64,000 nt of DNA from Poseidonibacter ostreae (GTDB lineage Bacteria; Campylobacterota; Campylobacteria; Campylobacterales; Arcobacteraceae): NCBI RefSeq assembly GCF_009208075.1, contig NZ_WFKJ01000008.1, positions 1 through 64,000 of the forward strand. The letters are read 5' to 3'. Positions 1 to 7,172 of the stretch are shown piece after piece (position 1 is the stretch's first letter; each line of letters begins with the position of its first letter). Both the position numbers and the translations under genes were made by a program. The notes beneath the pieces were generated by a model. It did no database searches. It had not been told where the DNA came from and saw nothing but the letters and a program-made list of their open reading frames with translations.

Positions 1-315
1 TTTATATCCAGGAGAAAGTCCCATGCAAAGCCACATCATCTCAATATTACGTTTAAGTTCACGTTCAAGCTTTCTAGAACTTCTGATACTATTAAGATAT
101 CCATAGAGGTAAATCTTTAAAAGTAGTGCTGGATGATATGCTGGTTGACCTTCAGAACCACCGTTACAAGTAAATACTCCAACAGCAGATAAATCTATAC
201 TATCGACATAGCTGTCAATAGCTCTTACTGGATTATTTTCATCAACATATTCATCTAAACTGGGAGGGAAAAGAAGTTGTTGATTACGGTTTAATCCTTC
301 TTTGTAGTTCGGCAT
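1..315 (-). mobile_element. IS1182-family transposase, N-terminal part (cut by window edge)
   Basis: The open frame of 105 codons starts at the ATG complementary to 313-315 and runs off the left edge with no stop. The translation opens MPNYKEGLNRNQQLLFPPSL and continues with a segment like AYHPALLLKIYLYGYLNSIR and RKLERELKRNIEMMWL. This is the conserved N-terminal domain (DUF772 type) of IS1182/IS5-like DDE transposases. The catalytic DDE domain lies outside the window, so whether the element is intact cannot be told. It is the first sign that the left 3.7 kb is accessory DNA. The family call is confident from the N-terminal signature; the exact IS name is not determined. Confidence 0.85.
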
Positions 316-740
316 GTTAGGCCTTTTTGTTAATCTTTGATATCTATATTTTAGCTAATTTGTTGTTATCAATGGCTTTAGTTCTTTCACAGTCTCTGTA
401 CATTATTGAACATGTTTTAAATTTAATGTTTCTTGAGAGTGTACTTTCTATACATGTGATCTTCATTAATAAATTGTTTTATTTCATTTAATGAAATAAT
501 AGTTGTTAGTTTTTGTAGATTATCTTCATTGTAAAAGATATTAGCATTTAGAATAAGAGAGGATAGTTACACACAAAAGTATTGGAGTTTTAAATATATA
601 ATTGTAAATAACACACATTAGTATGTATTTTATACAAGATAGATAATCATAAAGCAGCAATGTTAGAGTAAAGACTCAGTTTTCATTGTTCCTTTATAAT
701 TTGCTAAAAATATTATATCAAAAAACTTTTTTAAAATCTA
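316..740. other. Intergenic stretch, no gene seen
   Basis: About 425 bases of very AT-rich sequence between the transposase start and a small HTH-like gene. It should contain the terminal inverted repeat of the insertion element, but I could not identify one with only one end visible. No open frame with a plausible start, no RNA gene and no clear terminator was found. Confidence 0.5.
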
Positions 741-983
741 TTATTTATTTTCTAACTCTTTCATAACATCACATATCTCATTTTTTAAATAATCATATTT
801 TTTTGCTTTTTCATAATAATCTAAAAAAGGCTCAACCCAATCTGGAACTGCTATAGCTTTACCATTATCTTTAATAAAACCCCAATTATTAATTGTTGAA
901 TAAGATATATTAGAAATTCTAGAGAATACATTTAATGAAAGTTCTAAGTTTTTTAGTTTTAAATTAAATTGACCTTTTGTCAT
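741..983 (-). CDS. Small helix-turn-helix-like protein
   Basis: An 80-residue protein. The second of two nearby ATGs (complement of 981-983) is preferred because AAGGA lies about 7 bases before it, whereas the first ATG (at 989) overlaps that ribosome site. The core reads SRISNISYSTINNWG, which looks like a helix-turn-helix recognition element, followed by VPDWVEPFLDYYEKAKKYDY and an acidic/basic helical tail. Short proteins of this pattern occur in Campylobacterota plasmids, prophages and islands, usually uncharacterised. DNA binding is inferred from the pattern. It is divergent from the small membrane-protein operon at 1121, so it could regulate that promoter; this is speculation. Confidence 0.6.
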   Translation of the reverse strand: MTKGQFNLKLKNLELSLNVFSRISNISYSTINNWGFIKDNGKAIAVPDWVEPFLDYYEKAKKYDYLKNEICDVMKELENK

Positions 984-1050
984 AAACATCCTTATTTATC
1001 TATATTAGTAGTATTATAGCATAAAATTAACTGATACAGATAATGACTAC

Positions 1051-1080
1051 TTGACAGAACATACTAAATTAGGTTATAAT
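1051..1080 (+). promoter_or_regulatory. Sigma-70 promoter for the small membrane-protein operon
   Basis: TTGACA at 1051-1056 and TATAAT at 1075-1080, both perfect consensus, are separated by 18 bases. The ATG at 1121 follows 40 bases after the -10. Campylobacterota vegetative promoters usually have no conserved -35 box, so a full consensus -35 is unusual here and fits an imported operon. Confidence 0.7.
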
Positions 1081-1120
1081 TTCATTAAATATATCCAATA
1101 TGGATACACTAGGAGCTATA

Positions 1121-1537
1121 ATGAAAGTTTTAACAGTAATCGGAGTTCTACTTTTATGTTATTTATTATTGATGTTTATAAATTATATAAATGAGAAGAC
1201 TTATAAAAAATACAAATTTAAATGTATAGAAATGGACTTCTTTATTGTCTATGCAGTTATTACAGGTATTGCATATTATGGAAATAGTTGGTATTTAAAA
1301 GAATTAGCAATTGATGGTGACATTCTAAATGGAATATTACTAATGATATTTGCTGCAGTTTTATTTATATTTATTTTAGTATTAAATATAAAACGTACAA
1401 CTTTCTTCGTTGGTATAGGAATTACACTACTACAAACAATTATATATGTTCCATTAGCAGTAGTATCATTTTTTGTATTGTTACTTGCCCTGGCTTTCTT
1501 TTCACAAACAAAACCTGTTTATGTAATAAATAAATAA
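1121..1537 (+). CDS. Membrane protein of unknown function (operon gene 1)
   Basis: A 138-residue protein with about four hydrophobic segments. An N-terminal one follows MKVLTVIGVLLLCYLLL, then come a basic/aromatic stretch (NEKTYKKYKFK) and three further segments to the C-terminus. The ATG at 1121 is chosen over the in-frame ATG at 1100 because AGGAG (1111-1115) sits 5 bases before it. It is the first gene of a run of three small hydrophobic proteins transcribed from the consensus promoter at 1051. I do not recognise the family. No secretion, toxin or transport motif is apparent. Confidence 0.6.
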   Translation: MKVLTVIGVLLLCYLLLMFINYINEKTYKKYKFKCIEMDFFIVYAVITGIAYYGNSWYLKELAIDGDILNGILLMIFAAVLFIFILVLNIKRTTFFVGIGITLLQTIIYVPLAVVSFFVLLLALAFFSQTKPVYVINK

Positions 1538-1547
1538 GGAGTGAGTT

Positions 1548-1703
1548 ATGAATAAAGTAAAAGAAGAACAGTATTCATATCTCTCATTTAAACTAAGATT
1601 AAAATTATTGAAGTTATTGCTTTTAATTTTTCTTCCAATAATTACATCATTTTGGATTAGTATTGATTCAGAAATAAGAACTGCAAAAATAAAGGAGAAA
1701 TAA
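1548..1703 (+). CDS. 51-residue membrane-associated protein (operon gene 2)
   Basis: A short frame that starts at an ATG with AGGAG about 8 bases upstream and ends 1 base before the next gene's ATG. The N-terminus is charged (MNKVKEEQYSYLSFKLRLKL). A single hydrophobic helix follows (LLKLLLLIFLPIITSFWI), then a polar tail EIRTAKIKEK. Good ribosome sites on this gene and the next, and near-zero spacing, argue that it is translated. Function unknown. Confidence 0.55.
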   Translation: MNKVKEEQYSYLSFKLRLKLLKLLLLIFLPIITSFWISIDSEIRTAKIKEK

Positions 1704-1704
1704 T

Positions 1705-1977
1705 ATGAGACCATTAGGTTTATTAGATAGATTGATATTTAAACTTTTATATAAGATCAAAGAAAAATTCTTTGAGAAGTTTCTTATGTATATTCTAATT
1801 ATTGATACAATAACTATCGTTATCACCAGTTCATATAATTCATCTATCCTTACTTTATTCATAATCAGTATGGGGCTTTTATTAACTGAGTATTCGTTTA
1901 TAGGTAATGATTTTAAAAATGAGTTTCAAAGATATGAAAAATATTTAGAATTAAAAGAAAAAAGAGCATCATCATAA
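1705..1977 (+). CDS. Small membrane protein of unknown function (operon gene 3)
   Basis: A 90-residue protein whose ribosome site AAAGGAG lies inside the end of the preceding small gene. Two hydrophobic segments are visible (around FLMYILIIDTITIVITS and ILTLFIISMGLLLTEYSF), followed by a strongly charged helical tail (NEFQRYEKYLELKEKRASS). No family is recognised. The three-gene arrangement of tiny membrane proteins beside an HTH-like gene and an IS element suggests a cargo module of a mobile region. Confidence 0.5.
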   Translation: MRPLGLLDRLIFKLLYKIKEKFFEKFLMYILIIDTITIVITSSYNSSILTLFIISMGLLLTEYSFIGNDFKNEFQRYEKYLELKEKRASS

Positions 1978-2170
1978 ATGAATTAAATTATAGAATAGTT
2001 TTCAATAAAATTGAATATTCTATTTATTTTTAGATTGAAAAGTATATTTTTAAAGCTCTAATCAATATTTACTATATAAGAATCAGGAAATTATATATCC
2101 TGAAAACTTATAATTCGTAATTAATTTTGGAATATTACCCAAACACTTGAAACTAAAATATTAAAATCTT

Positions 2171-3298
2171 TTATACTCTAACTAATCTCATTAAAGGCTC
2201 AAAAGAATATAATGCAGATCGAGTTCCTGATGATTCATCTTGAACTTTCAGTAATCCTTCCTCTATTAATATTTTAGGAAATCTTTTTGCTGTTGACTTA
2301 GGAATTCCACTTTCATTAATAAATTTACTATTTCGAAACAAGGGGTTTGTAAAGACAAAGTCTAAGGCATTTAAACTATATTGAGAAGAGAGAACTTCTC
2401 TAAACTTTTCTTTCATCTCATTATATAAATTACTAATACTTTCCGCGATTTCTAAATTTTTTATTGACTGTTCTTCAATTGCTTGAAGGAAAAATATACA
2501 CCAATCAGTCCAATTATTTTCTAGAGATACATTTCTCATTTTTTCTATATATATATCTTTATTTTCCTCAAAATAACCACTTATATAAAAATGTGGTTGA
2601 GATATTACTCCTGACTTCCAAAGCATAAGAGTTATTATCATCCTTCCAATTCGTCCATTTCCATCTTTAAATGGATGTAATGCTTCAAATTCTATATGCG
2701 CTATTGCTGTTTTTAATAGTAATATTTCATCTTCTTCATTTATATATTTAAATAATTGCTCCATTCCATCATTCAATTTTTCTGGACTTATAGGAATAAA
2801 TGAGATATTTTTTTGGGCTTTATCCCCTAAATAATTCTGTGCTGTCTTATATTCTCCAGGAGATTTTTTTGCACCACGACCAAATGATAATAACTCTTGA
2901 TGTGCTGATTTAATTAAATATTCACTTAATGGATATCCTGTATCAATTGCTTCTTGAGCCGATTTTAATGCTTTTTGATATAAATTAGTTTCTATTACAT
3001 CAGATCGAACCATTCCTTTTGTATCTGTTGATCCACCAAAATCTGCCTCGTATTGTAATATCTCATCTACTGTACTAATTGTTCCTTCCATACGAGAGGA
3101 AACTACTGCTTCTTTACTTCTTAAAGGTGCCAATAAGATCTCACTATTATGCATTTCTTTAATCATTTGATCAAATCGTGCGATTGCTTCTGTTGACTTG
3201 ACTAATTGTTTCATTAATTTATGATAATCTAGATTCTCAGGAGGAAATTTATCATAATGGTACTTAACCGCATTTTCTAAATTTAATTCTTTTATCAT
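2171..3298 (-). CDS. Fic family protein, class II (self-inhibited AMPylator/nucleotidyltransferase)
   Basis: A 375-residue Fic/DOC-fold protein that probably transfers AMP (or another phosphate-containing group) from a nucleotide to a hydroxyl side chain. The Fic signature HPFKDGNGRIGR lies near residue 208 with its catalytic His. The N-terminal inhibitory motif (S/T)xxxE(G/N) is present as SSRMEG at residues 67-72 (S67, E71, G72), so the protein belongs to the class whose own N-terminal helix blocks productive ATP binding. The C-terminus (around 295-375) looks like a winged-helix domain (INESGIPKSTAKRFPKILIE). This N-helix/Fic/wHTH layout is common for stand-alone bacterial Fic proteins of unknown target. 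It is encoded singly, with no antitoxin gene beside it, as expected when the inhibitor is built in. Confidence 0.9.
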   Translation of the reverse strand: MIKELNLENAVKYHYDKFPPENLDYHKLMKQLVKSTEAIARFDQMIKEMHNSEILLAPLRSKEAVVSSRMEGTISTVDEILQYEADFGGSTDTKGMVRSDVIETNLYQKALKSAQEAIDTGYPLSEYLIKSAHQELLSFGRGAKKSPGEYKTAQNYLGDKAQKNISFIPISPEKLNDGMEQLFKYINEEDEILLLKTAIAHIEFEALHPFKDGNGRIGRMIITLMLWKSGVISQPHFYISGYFEENKDIYIEKMRNVSLENNWTDWCIFFLQAIEEQSIKNLEIAESISNLYNEMKEKFREVLSSQYSLNALDFVFTNPLFRNSKFINESGIPKSTAKRFPKILIEEGLLKVQDESSGTRSALYSFEPLMRLVRV

Positions 3299-3380
3299 TC
3301 TATACCTTAATCTAATATTTTAGTTGTTAATATTTTAGTAAATAATATCTTAAAGGATCATTGTGTTTAAGATAACTTAT

Positions 3381-3542
3381 TTTATGATCCACAAGATCTC
3401 TTCCGGTGCACCAATGATCTTCTATCTTCTCTGTAGTCTATATTTTTAGATCTATGATCCACAAGATCTCTTCCGGTGCACCAATGATCTTCTATCTTCT
3501 CTGTGGATTATATCTTTAAATCTATGATCCACAAAATCTCTT
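3381..3542. repeat. 70-bp tandem direct repeat, about 2.3 copies
   Basis: Units begin at 3381, 3451 and 3521 with a period of exactly 70 bases. The first two copies are nearly identical. The third keeps only the first ~22 bases (TCTATGATCCACAAAATCTC and so on). Each full unit has several GATC sites, an 8-bp palindrome GGTGCACC and the string TGATCCACA. From the second copy into the third, TGTGGAT and ATCCACA form an inverted pair. It is non-coding, upstream of the Fic gene and close to tRNA-Arg. The function is unknown; it could be a protein-binding array or a duplication scar. Confidence 0.8.
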
Positions 3543-3750
3543 ATCTGAAGGTATAATAAGTTTTTATTATCGTCGATAAAGAAATATTGTAGATTCATGT
3601 TAGATATTGGTATGATCATAATCCAAACAGAACACTTTAGAGATAAAATCTTAAGTATTCAAGTAATAAAGCTAAATTATCTATTATTCATTGAAGAGAA
3701 AAATATTTTTTAAGTTGGAAATAGGTTGGAAAGTATATTTTAATAGACAT

Positions 3751-3800
3751 AAAAAAAGCCCGACCTAAACACTGCAAACAGTGATTAAATCGGGCTTTTA
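3751..3800 (-). terminator. Rho-independent terminator of tRNA-Arg
   Basis: Read on the minus strand, AAAAGCCCGA and TCGGGCTTTT (3790-3799 and 3754-3763) form a 10-bp outer stem running into a T tract. An inner hairpin CACTG/CAGTG lies between them (3770-3774 and 3779-3783). It starts directly after the tRNA 3' end. The A tract on the other side means it could also work on the plus strand. Confidence 0.85.
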
Positions 3801-3802
3801 GA

Positions 3803-3879
3803 TGGTACGCCTGGAGGGATTCGAACCCCCAACCGCCGGGGCCGAAACCCAGTGCTCTATCCAGTTGAGCCACAGACGC
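3803..3879 (-). tRNA. tRNA-Arg (anticodon TCG)
   Basis: The minus strand folds as a complete 77-nt cloverleaf. The acceptor arm is GCGTCTG/CAGGCGT with a G1-U72 wobble, the D stem is GCTC/GAGC, and the anticodon stem is CTGGG/CCCGG with loop TTTCGGC giving anticodon TCG. The T arm is GGGGG TTCGAAT CCCTC, followed by discriminator A and an encoded CCA. A terminator follows immediately. The G1-U72 pair is slightly unusual. The 3' end faces the accessory region on its left, the side on which tRNA-integrating elements insert. Confidence 0.95.
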
Positions 3880-3951
3880 GCTTTAAATAAGGAAAGAATA
3901 TTACCACATAAAAACTTATATACCTTTTAGGTGAGAATATTTCTTTGTTTT

Positions 3952-4812
3952 TTAGTAAAAAATATTATCTAATACAATTAAAATAAAGAAAACTATTCCT
4001 AGATATCCATTTACTGTAAAGAAAGCTTTATCTATTTTTGTAAAATCTTTATTTACTAAATAATGTTCATAACTTAGCATCACTGCACTTATTATTACTG
4101 CTAAATACGCAAAAGCTGAGCTCTCTGAGTTTATTACAAATAGTAACCAAAAGACTACTGTTAAAATATGAAATACTTTTGATATAAGCATTGTCTTTTT
4201 AGCACCAAATTTTGAAGGGATTGAGTGAAGATTTAATTTTTTATCTACTTCGATATCTTGCAAAGAATAAAGTAAATCAAATCCTGCAACCCAAAACATC
4301 ACTCCAATACTTAAAAAAATTGTCCATAAAGGAATAGTCTCTAGAACTGTTACAACGCCAGCAATTGGAGCAAGTCCTAATGATATTCCTAATATTATAT
4401 GTGCAAGATATGAAAATCTTTTAAAGTAGGAATAAGAACCTATTACAAATAAAATTGGTATTGATAAATATAGAGCTAAATCATTTACAAAATACGCAAT
4501 TAATATAAATCCAAAAGCATTTGCTATTGTAAAGACAAGCATTTGAAAAGCTGAAATCCTTCCATCAACATTTGGCCTATTAACTGTTCTTGGATTTAAA
4601 GCATCAATATCTCTATCCATATATCTATTAAATCCCATTGCAAAATTTCTAGCAGTTAGTGCTGCAAAGATTCCTAGAATCATTAGTTTAAATCCAAACC
4701 AACCATTTGCTGCAACAACCATTGCAATAAAAATAAAAGGTAGTGAAAATATAGAATGTTTGAACATTACTAGTTCATTAAAATCATTAAGTTTTTTTAG
4801 CAGTTTTTCCAT
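3952..4812 (-). CDS. mqnP: UbiA-family prenyltransferase, menaquinone pathway (MqnP)
   Basis: A 286-residue polytopic membrane protein that attaches a polyprenyl chain to the aromatic quinone precursor. Both aspartate-rich motifs of the UbiA superfamily are visible: NRYMDRDIDALNPRT near residues 62-76 (the NxxxDxxxD type that binds Mg-pyrophosphate) and DIEVDKKLNLHSIPSKFG near 187-204. In Campylobacterota, which make menaquinone through futalosine, the UbiA homologue acts as MqnP rather than on 4-hydroxybenzoate. That assignment is by taxon, because the sequence does not separate MqnP from UbiA. Transcribed singly, leftward toward the tRNA. Confidence 0.85.
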   Translation of the reverse strand: MEKLLKKLNDFNELVMFKHSIFSLPFIFIAMVVAANGWFGFKLMILGIFAALTARNFAMGFNRYMDRDIDALNPRTVNRPNVDGRISAFQMLVFTIANAFGFILIAYFVNDLALYLSIPILFVIGSYSYFKRFSYLAHIILGISLGLAPIAGVVTVLETIPLWTIFLSIGVMFWVAGFDLLYSLQDIEVDKKLNLHSIPSKFGAKKTMLISKVFHILTVVFWLLFVINSESSAFAYLAVIISAVMLSYEHYLVNKDFTKIDKAFFTVNGYLGIVFFILIVLDNIFY

Positions 4813-4898
4813 GGAAAGGATTTTACCTAAGAATAATAAAAAGGTAAATTAAGATAAAAATAAATAAAGACTAAAATTCGTCTTTATTTATATATGTT

Positions 4899-5378
4899 TT
4901 ATTGCTCTTGATATTTAGTATTAGCAATTCTACTTTTTTGTGTTGCTAAGTAGTTTGATACTTCAGTTGCTGAGTTAAATACTTCACCAATAACTCTTCT
5001 ATTTTGTGCAGCACCTGATTCAGTGTTATTGTTATATAATGGTGTTGATTCACCAAATCCCATAGCTCTTACTTTAGACGGACTTACACCTAATCTAATT
5101 AATTCAGCTCTTACTTTAGTAGCTCTTCTATTTGATAAATCATAATTATATTTAGCACCTGATAAAGAACTTGTATGTCCTTCAATAACTGTATATAAAT
5201 CTGTTTCTTTTAAGAATTGAGCATATTCTCTTATTTCTTTCATTTCTGATGAGTCCGCATATACTGTAGATGCATTTTTAAATTGAACGTTCAAGTCCTT
5301 TACCATAACACAATCAGCAGCACTTAAAGATGCAGCTCCGATAAATCCAACTAATGTTGATACTATAATTTTTTTCAA
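4899..5378 (-). CDS. OmpA-family C-terminal domain protein, periplasmic
   Basis: A 159-residue secreted protein. A Sec signal peptide (MKKIIVSTLVGFIGAASLSA) is followed by an OmpA/Pal-type peptidoglycan-binding domain. The domain shows IEGHTSSLSGAKYNYDLSNR at about residues 85-104, then RRATKVRAELIRLGVSPSKV and MGFGESTPLYNN, ending with NRRVIGEVF. The helix with NxxLSxxRA-type spacing and the final NRRV are the diaminopimelate-contacting hallmarks. There is no beta-barrel and no lipobox, so it is a soluble periplasmic wall-binding protein with only a short N-terminal strand. It is divergent from the repeat lipoprotein at 5492, which also has a wall-binding domain. Confidence 0.85.
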   Translation of the reverse strand: MKKIIVSTLVGFIGAASLSAADCVMVKDLNVQFKNASTVYADSSEMKEIREYAQFLKETDLYTVIEGHTSSLSGAKYNYDLSNRRATKVRAELIRLGVSPSKVRAMGFGESTPLYNNNTESGAAQNRRVIGEVFNSATEVSNYLATQKSRIANTKYQEQ

Positions 5379-5491
5379 ATTTTTCTTCTCAAATTTATAA
5401 TAAATGTAATATTATCATGTTTAAACTTATTTTAAAGTAATATTTTTAATTATTTAGATAGGATTTATAAATTATTTAAAAAAGGATCAAA

Positions 5492-6862
5492 ATGTCAAAA
5501 TATTTAAGAAATTCTGCGATTTTAGCAACTGCTGCTGTTATTGGAATGACTGGTTGTACATCTAAAGATACAATGGGAACTTCTTCTGATAAAGTTATTC
5601 AATTACAAAAAGAAATTGATGCGCAAAATGCAAAAATCTCTCAATTAGAAATGGATAAATCAAAAGCTTTATCTTCAATTAATGCAATGAATGCAGAATC
5701 AAAAGATTCAAATGCTGTAAGTAATTCTCTAGTTCCTGCAAATGCAAAAGCTGGTGAATGTTACGCAAAAGTTTTAGTTCCTGCAAAATATGAAACTAAA
5801 AATATTCAAAAAATGTTAAAAGAAGCTAGAACTAATATATCAATTACTCCTGCAACTTATAAAGTTGTAGAAAAAAAAGTTACTATTAGAGAAGCATCTT
5901 CAAAATTAGTTGCAGTTCCTGCTACATATAAAACTATTACAGAAAAAGTTTTAATTAAACCAGAAACAACTAAATTAGTTGTTGTTCCAGGTACATATAA
6001 AAATGCTTCTCAAAAAGTAATGGCATCTCCTGAATCTTCAAGAATAGTTACAGTTCCAGCTACTTATAAAACTGTAAAAGAAACTATTATGGTTGAACCA
6101 GAAAAAACTAAATTAGTTACAGTTCCTGCTACATATAAAACTGTATCTGAAAAGATTTTAGTAAAACCAGCTTATACTGCATGGAAAAAAGGTAGAGGTG
6201 AAATTGAAAAAGTTGATAACTCTACTGGTGATATTTTATGTTTAGTTGAAATCCCAGCTGTTTATAAAACACTTACTTCAAAAGTAATTGATAAACCAGC
6301 ATCTACAAGAGCTGTTAAAACTCCTGCTGTTTATAAAACTGTAGAAAGAAGAGTTGTTGCAACTCCTGCTACTACTAAAGAGATTAAAATTCCAGCTACT
6401 TATAAATCAGTACCAACTCAAGTTGAAGCAACTCCTGCTACTACTAGAAAAATTGTTATTCCAGCTGTTTACAAAATGGTAACTAAAAAAGTTGTTGCAA
6501 CTCCTGCTACTACTAAAGAAGTTAAAATTCCAGCTGTATGCAAAATGGTTAAAACAAGAGTAGTTGCTACTCCTGCAAAAGAAGTTAAAACTAACATTCC
6601 AGCACTTTATACTAATGTACCAACAAAAGTTAAAGTTGCAGATTCTTACCTTAAATGGCAAGGAATACTTTGTGAAACAAATACAACTGCTAACGTAGTT
6701 TCAGATTTACAAAGAGCATTAAAAGCTAAAAAATTCAACATCACTAAAATTGATGGTGTTTATGGACCAGAAACAAAAGCTGCTGTACAAGCATACCAAA
6801 GAGCAAACAAATTAAATGAAGGTGCTCTTACATTAAAAACTCTTAAATCTTTAGGTTTATAG
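5492..6862 (+). CDS. Lipoprotein with two modules of 21-23-residue PA(T/V)YK repeats and a C-terminal peptidoglycan-binding domain
   Basis: A 456-residue predicted lipoprotein. The lipobox GMTGC has its lipidated Cys at residue 22, and a short coiled coil spans residues 32-65. From 95 to 388 come about eleven units of roughly 23 residues with the pattern P-A-x-Y-K-x-V-x-x-x-V-x-x-x-P. They form two modules: each opens with Cys a few residues before VPAxY or IPAxY (C90, C250) and closes with W...G...ILC (W231 to C250; W389 to C394), so C250 belongs to both. Residues 400-456 are a PG_binding_1 domain (DLQRALKAKKFN, DGVYGPETKAAVQAYQ). It was probably anchored in the outer membrane and bound to the wall, perhaps as a spacer. 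One repeat has Cys350 where Tyr is usual. The repeat is not a family I can name. Confidence 0.8.
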   Translation: MSKYLRNSAILATAAVIGMTGCTSKDTMGTSSDKVIQLQKEIDAQNAKISQLEMDKSKALSSINAMNAESKDSNAVSNSLVPANAKAGECYAKVLVPAKYETKNIQKMLKEARTNISITPATYKVVEKKVTIREASSKLVAVPATYKTITEKVLIKPETTKLVVVPGTYKNASQKVMASPESSRIVTVPATYKTVKETIMVEPEKTKLVTVPATYKTVSEKILVKPAYTAWKKGRGEIEKVDNSTGDILCLVEIPAVYKTLTSKVIDKPASTRAVKTPAVYKTVERRVVATPATTKEIKIPATYKSVPTQVEATPATTRKIVIPAVYKMVTKKVVATPATTKEVKIPAVCKMVKTRVVATPAKEVKTNIPALYTNVPTKVKVADSYLKWQGILCETNTTANVVSDLQRALKAKKFNITKIDGVYGPETKAAVQAYQRANKLNEGALTLKTLKSLGL

Positions 6863-6870
6863 TATAATTA

Positions 6871-6903
6871 AAACAAAAAGCTTAATTGCTTTTTGTTTTT
6901 AAG
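6871..6903 (+). terminator. Rho-independent terminator of the repeat lipoprotein gene
   Basis: AAACAAAAAGC (6871-6881), a 6-base loop, and GCTTTTTGTTT (6888-6898), continuing into further T residues. It begins 8 bases after the stop codon of the lipoprotein gene. Confidence 0.8.
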
Positions 6904-6922
6904 TAAAAAAGAAAGAAAACTC

Positions 6923-7123
6923 ATGAAAATATTAAAACTTACTCTATCTATTCTATTCATCTTTACACTATTTACAGCTTGTGCTTCAAAAACACAAACT
7001 CATGTTGTAGAATCAAATAATGAAGATGTTTCAAACTTATTAAAAACTTTAATTGAAAAAGAAAAAGAAATTAACAAACTAAATCAAACTTTAGAAGATT
7101 GTAAAAATAAGAAGATTCAATAG
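6923..7123 (+). CDS. Small lipoprotein with coiled-coil tail
   Basis: A 66-residue protein starting at the ATG at 6923. A TTG in frame at 6893 lies inside the preceding terminator and is unlikely. The signal MKILKLTLSILFIFTLFTAC ends in a lipobox (LFTAC, Cys20). The mature part is mostly a charged helix (NLLKTLIEKEKEINKLNQTL) with heptad-like spacing, ending in EDCKNKKIQ. It is a tiny Lpp-like or assembly-factor-like lipoprotein whose partner is unknown. It follows the large repeat lipoprotein but is separated by the terminator. Confidence 0.7.
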   Translation: MKILKLTLSILFIFTLFTACASKTQTHVVESNNEDVSNLLKTLIEKEKEINKLNQTLEDCKNKKIQ

Positions 7124-7172
7124 AAAACTAAAAATAAGATTGCTTTCACAAGAGTTTTGCTAAAATCTTTTT

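Noticed and set aside
2171-3298. Fic/Phd (Doc-type) toxin-antitoxin pair
   Set aside because: The inhibitory motif is inside the same protein (residues 67-72) and no small partner gene adjoins it.
3381-3542. CRISPR array
   Set aside because: The 70-bp units are directly tandem with no variable spacers, and no cas gene is present.
3381-3542. Chromosomal replication origin
   Set aside because: TGATCCACA is only one base from a DnaA box, but there is no dnaA or other origin-linked gene, no AT-rich unwinding element of note and too few boxes.
3688-3873. 61-residue frame across the tRNA
   Set aside because: It consists of tRNA-Arg and its terminator read as protein.
6407-6661. Ser/Asn/Phe-rich frame opposite the repeat lipoprotein
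   Set aside because: Shadow of the repeat codons; biased composition and no start signal.
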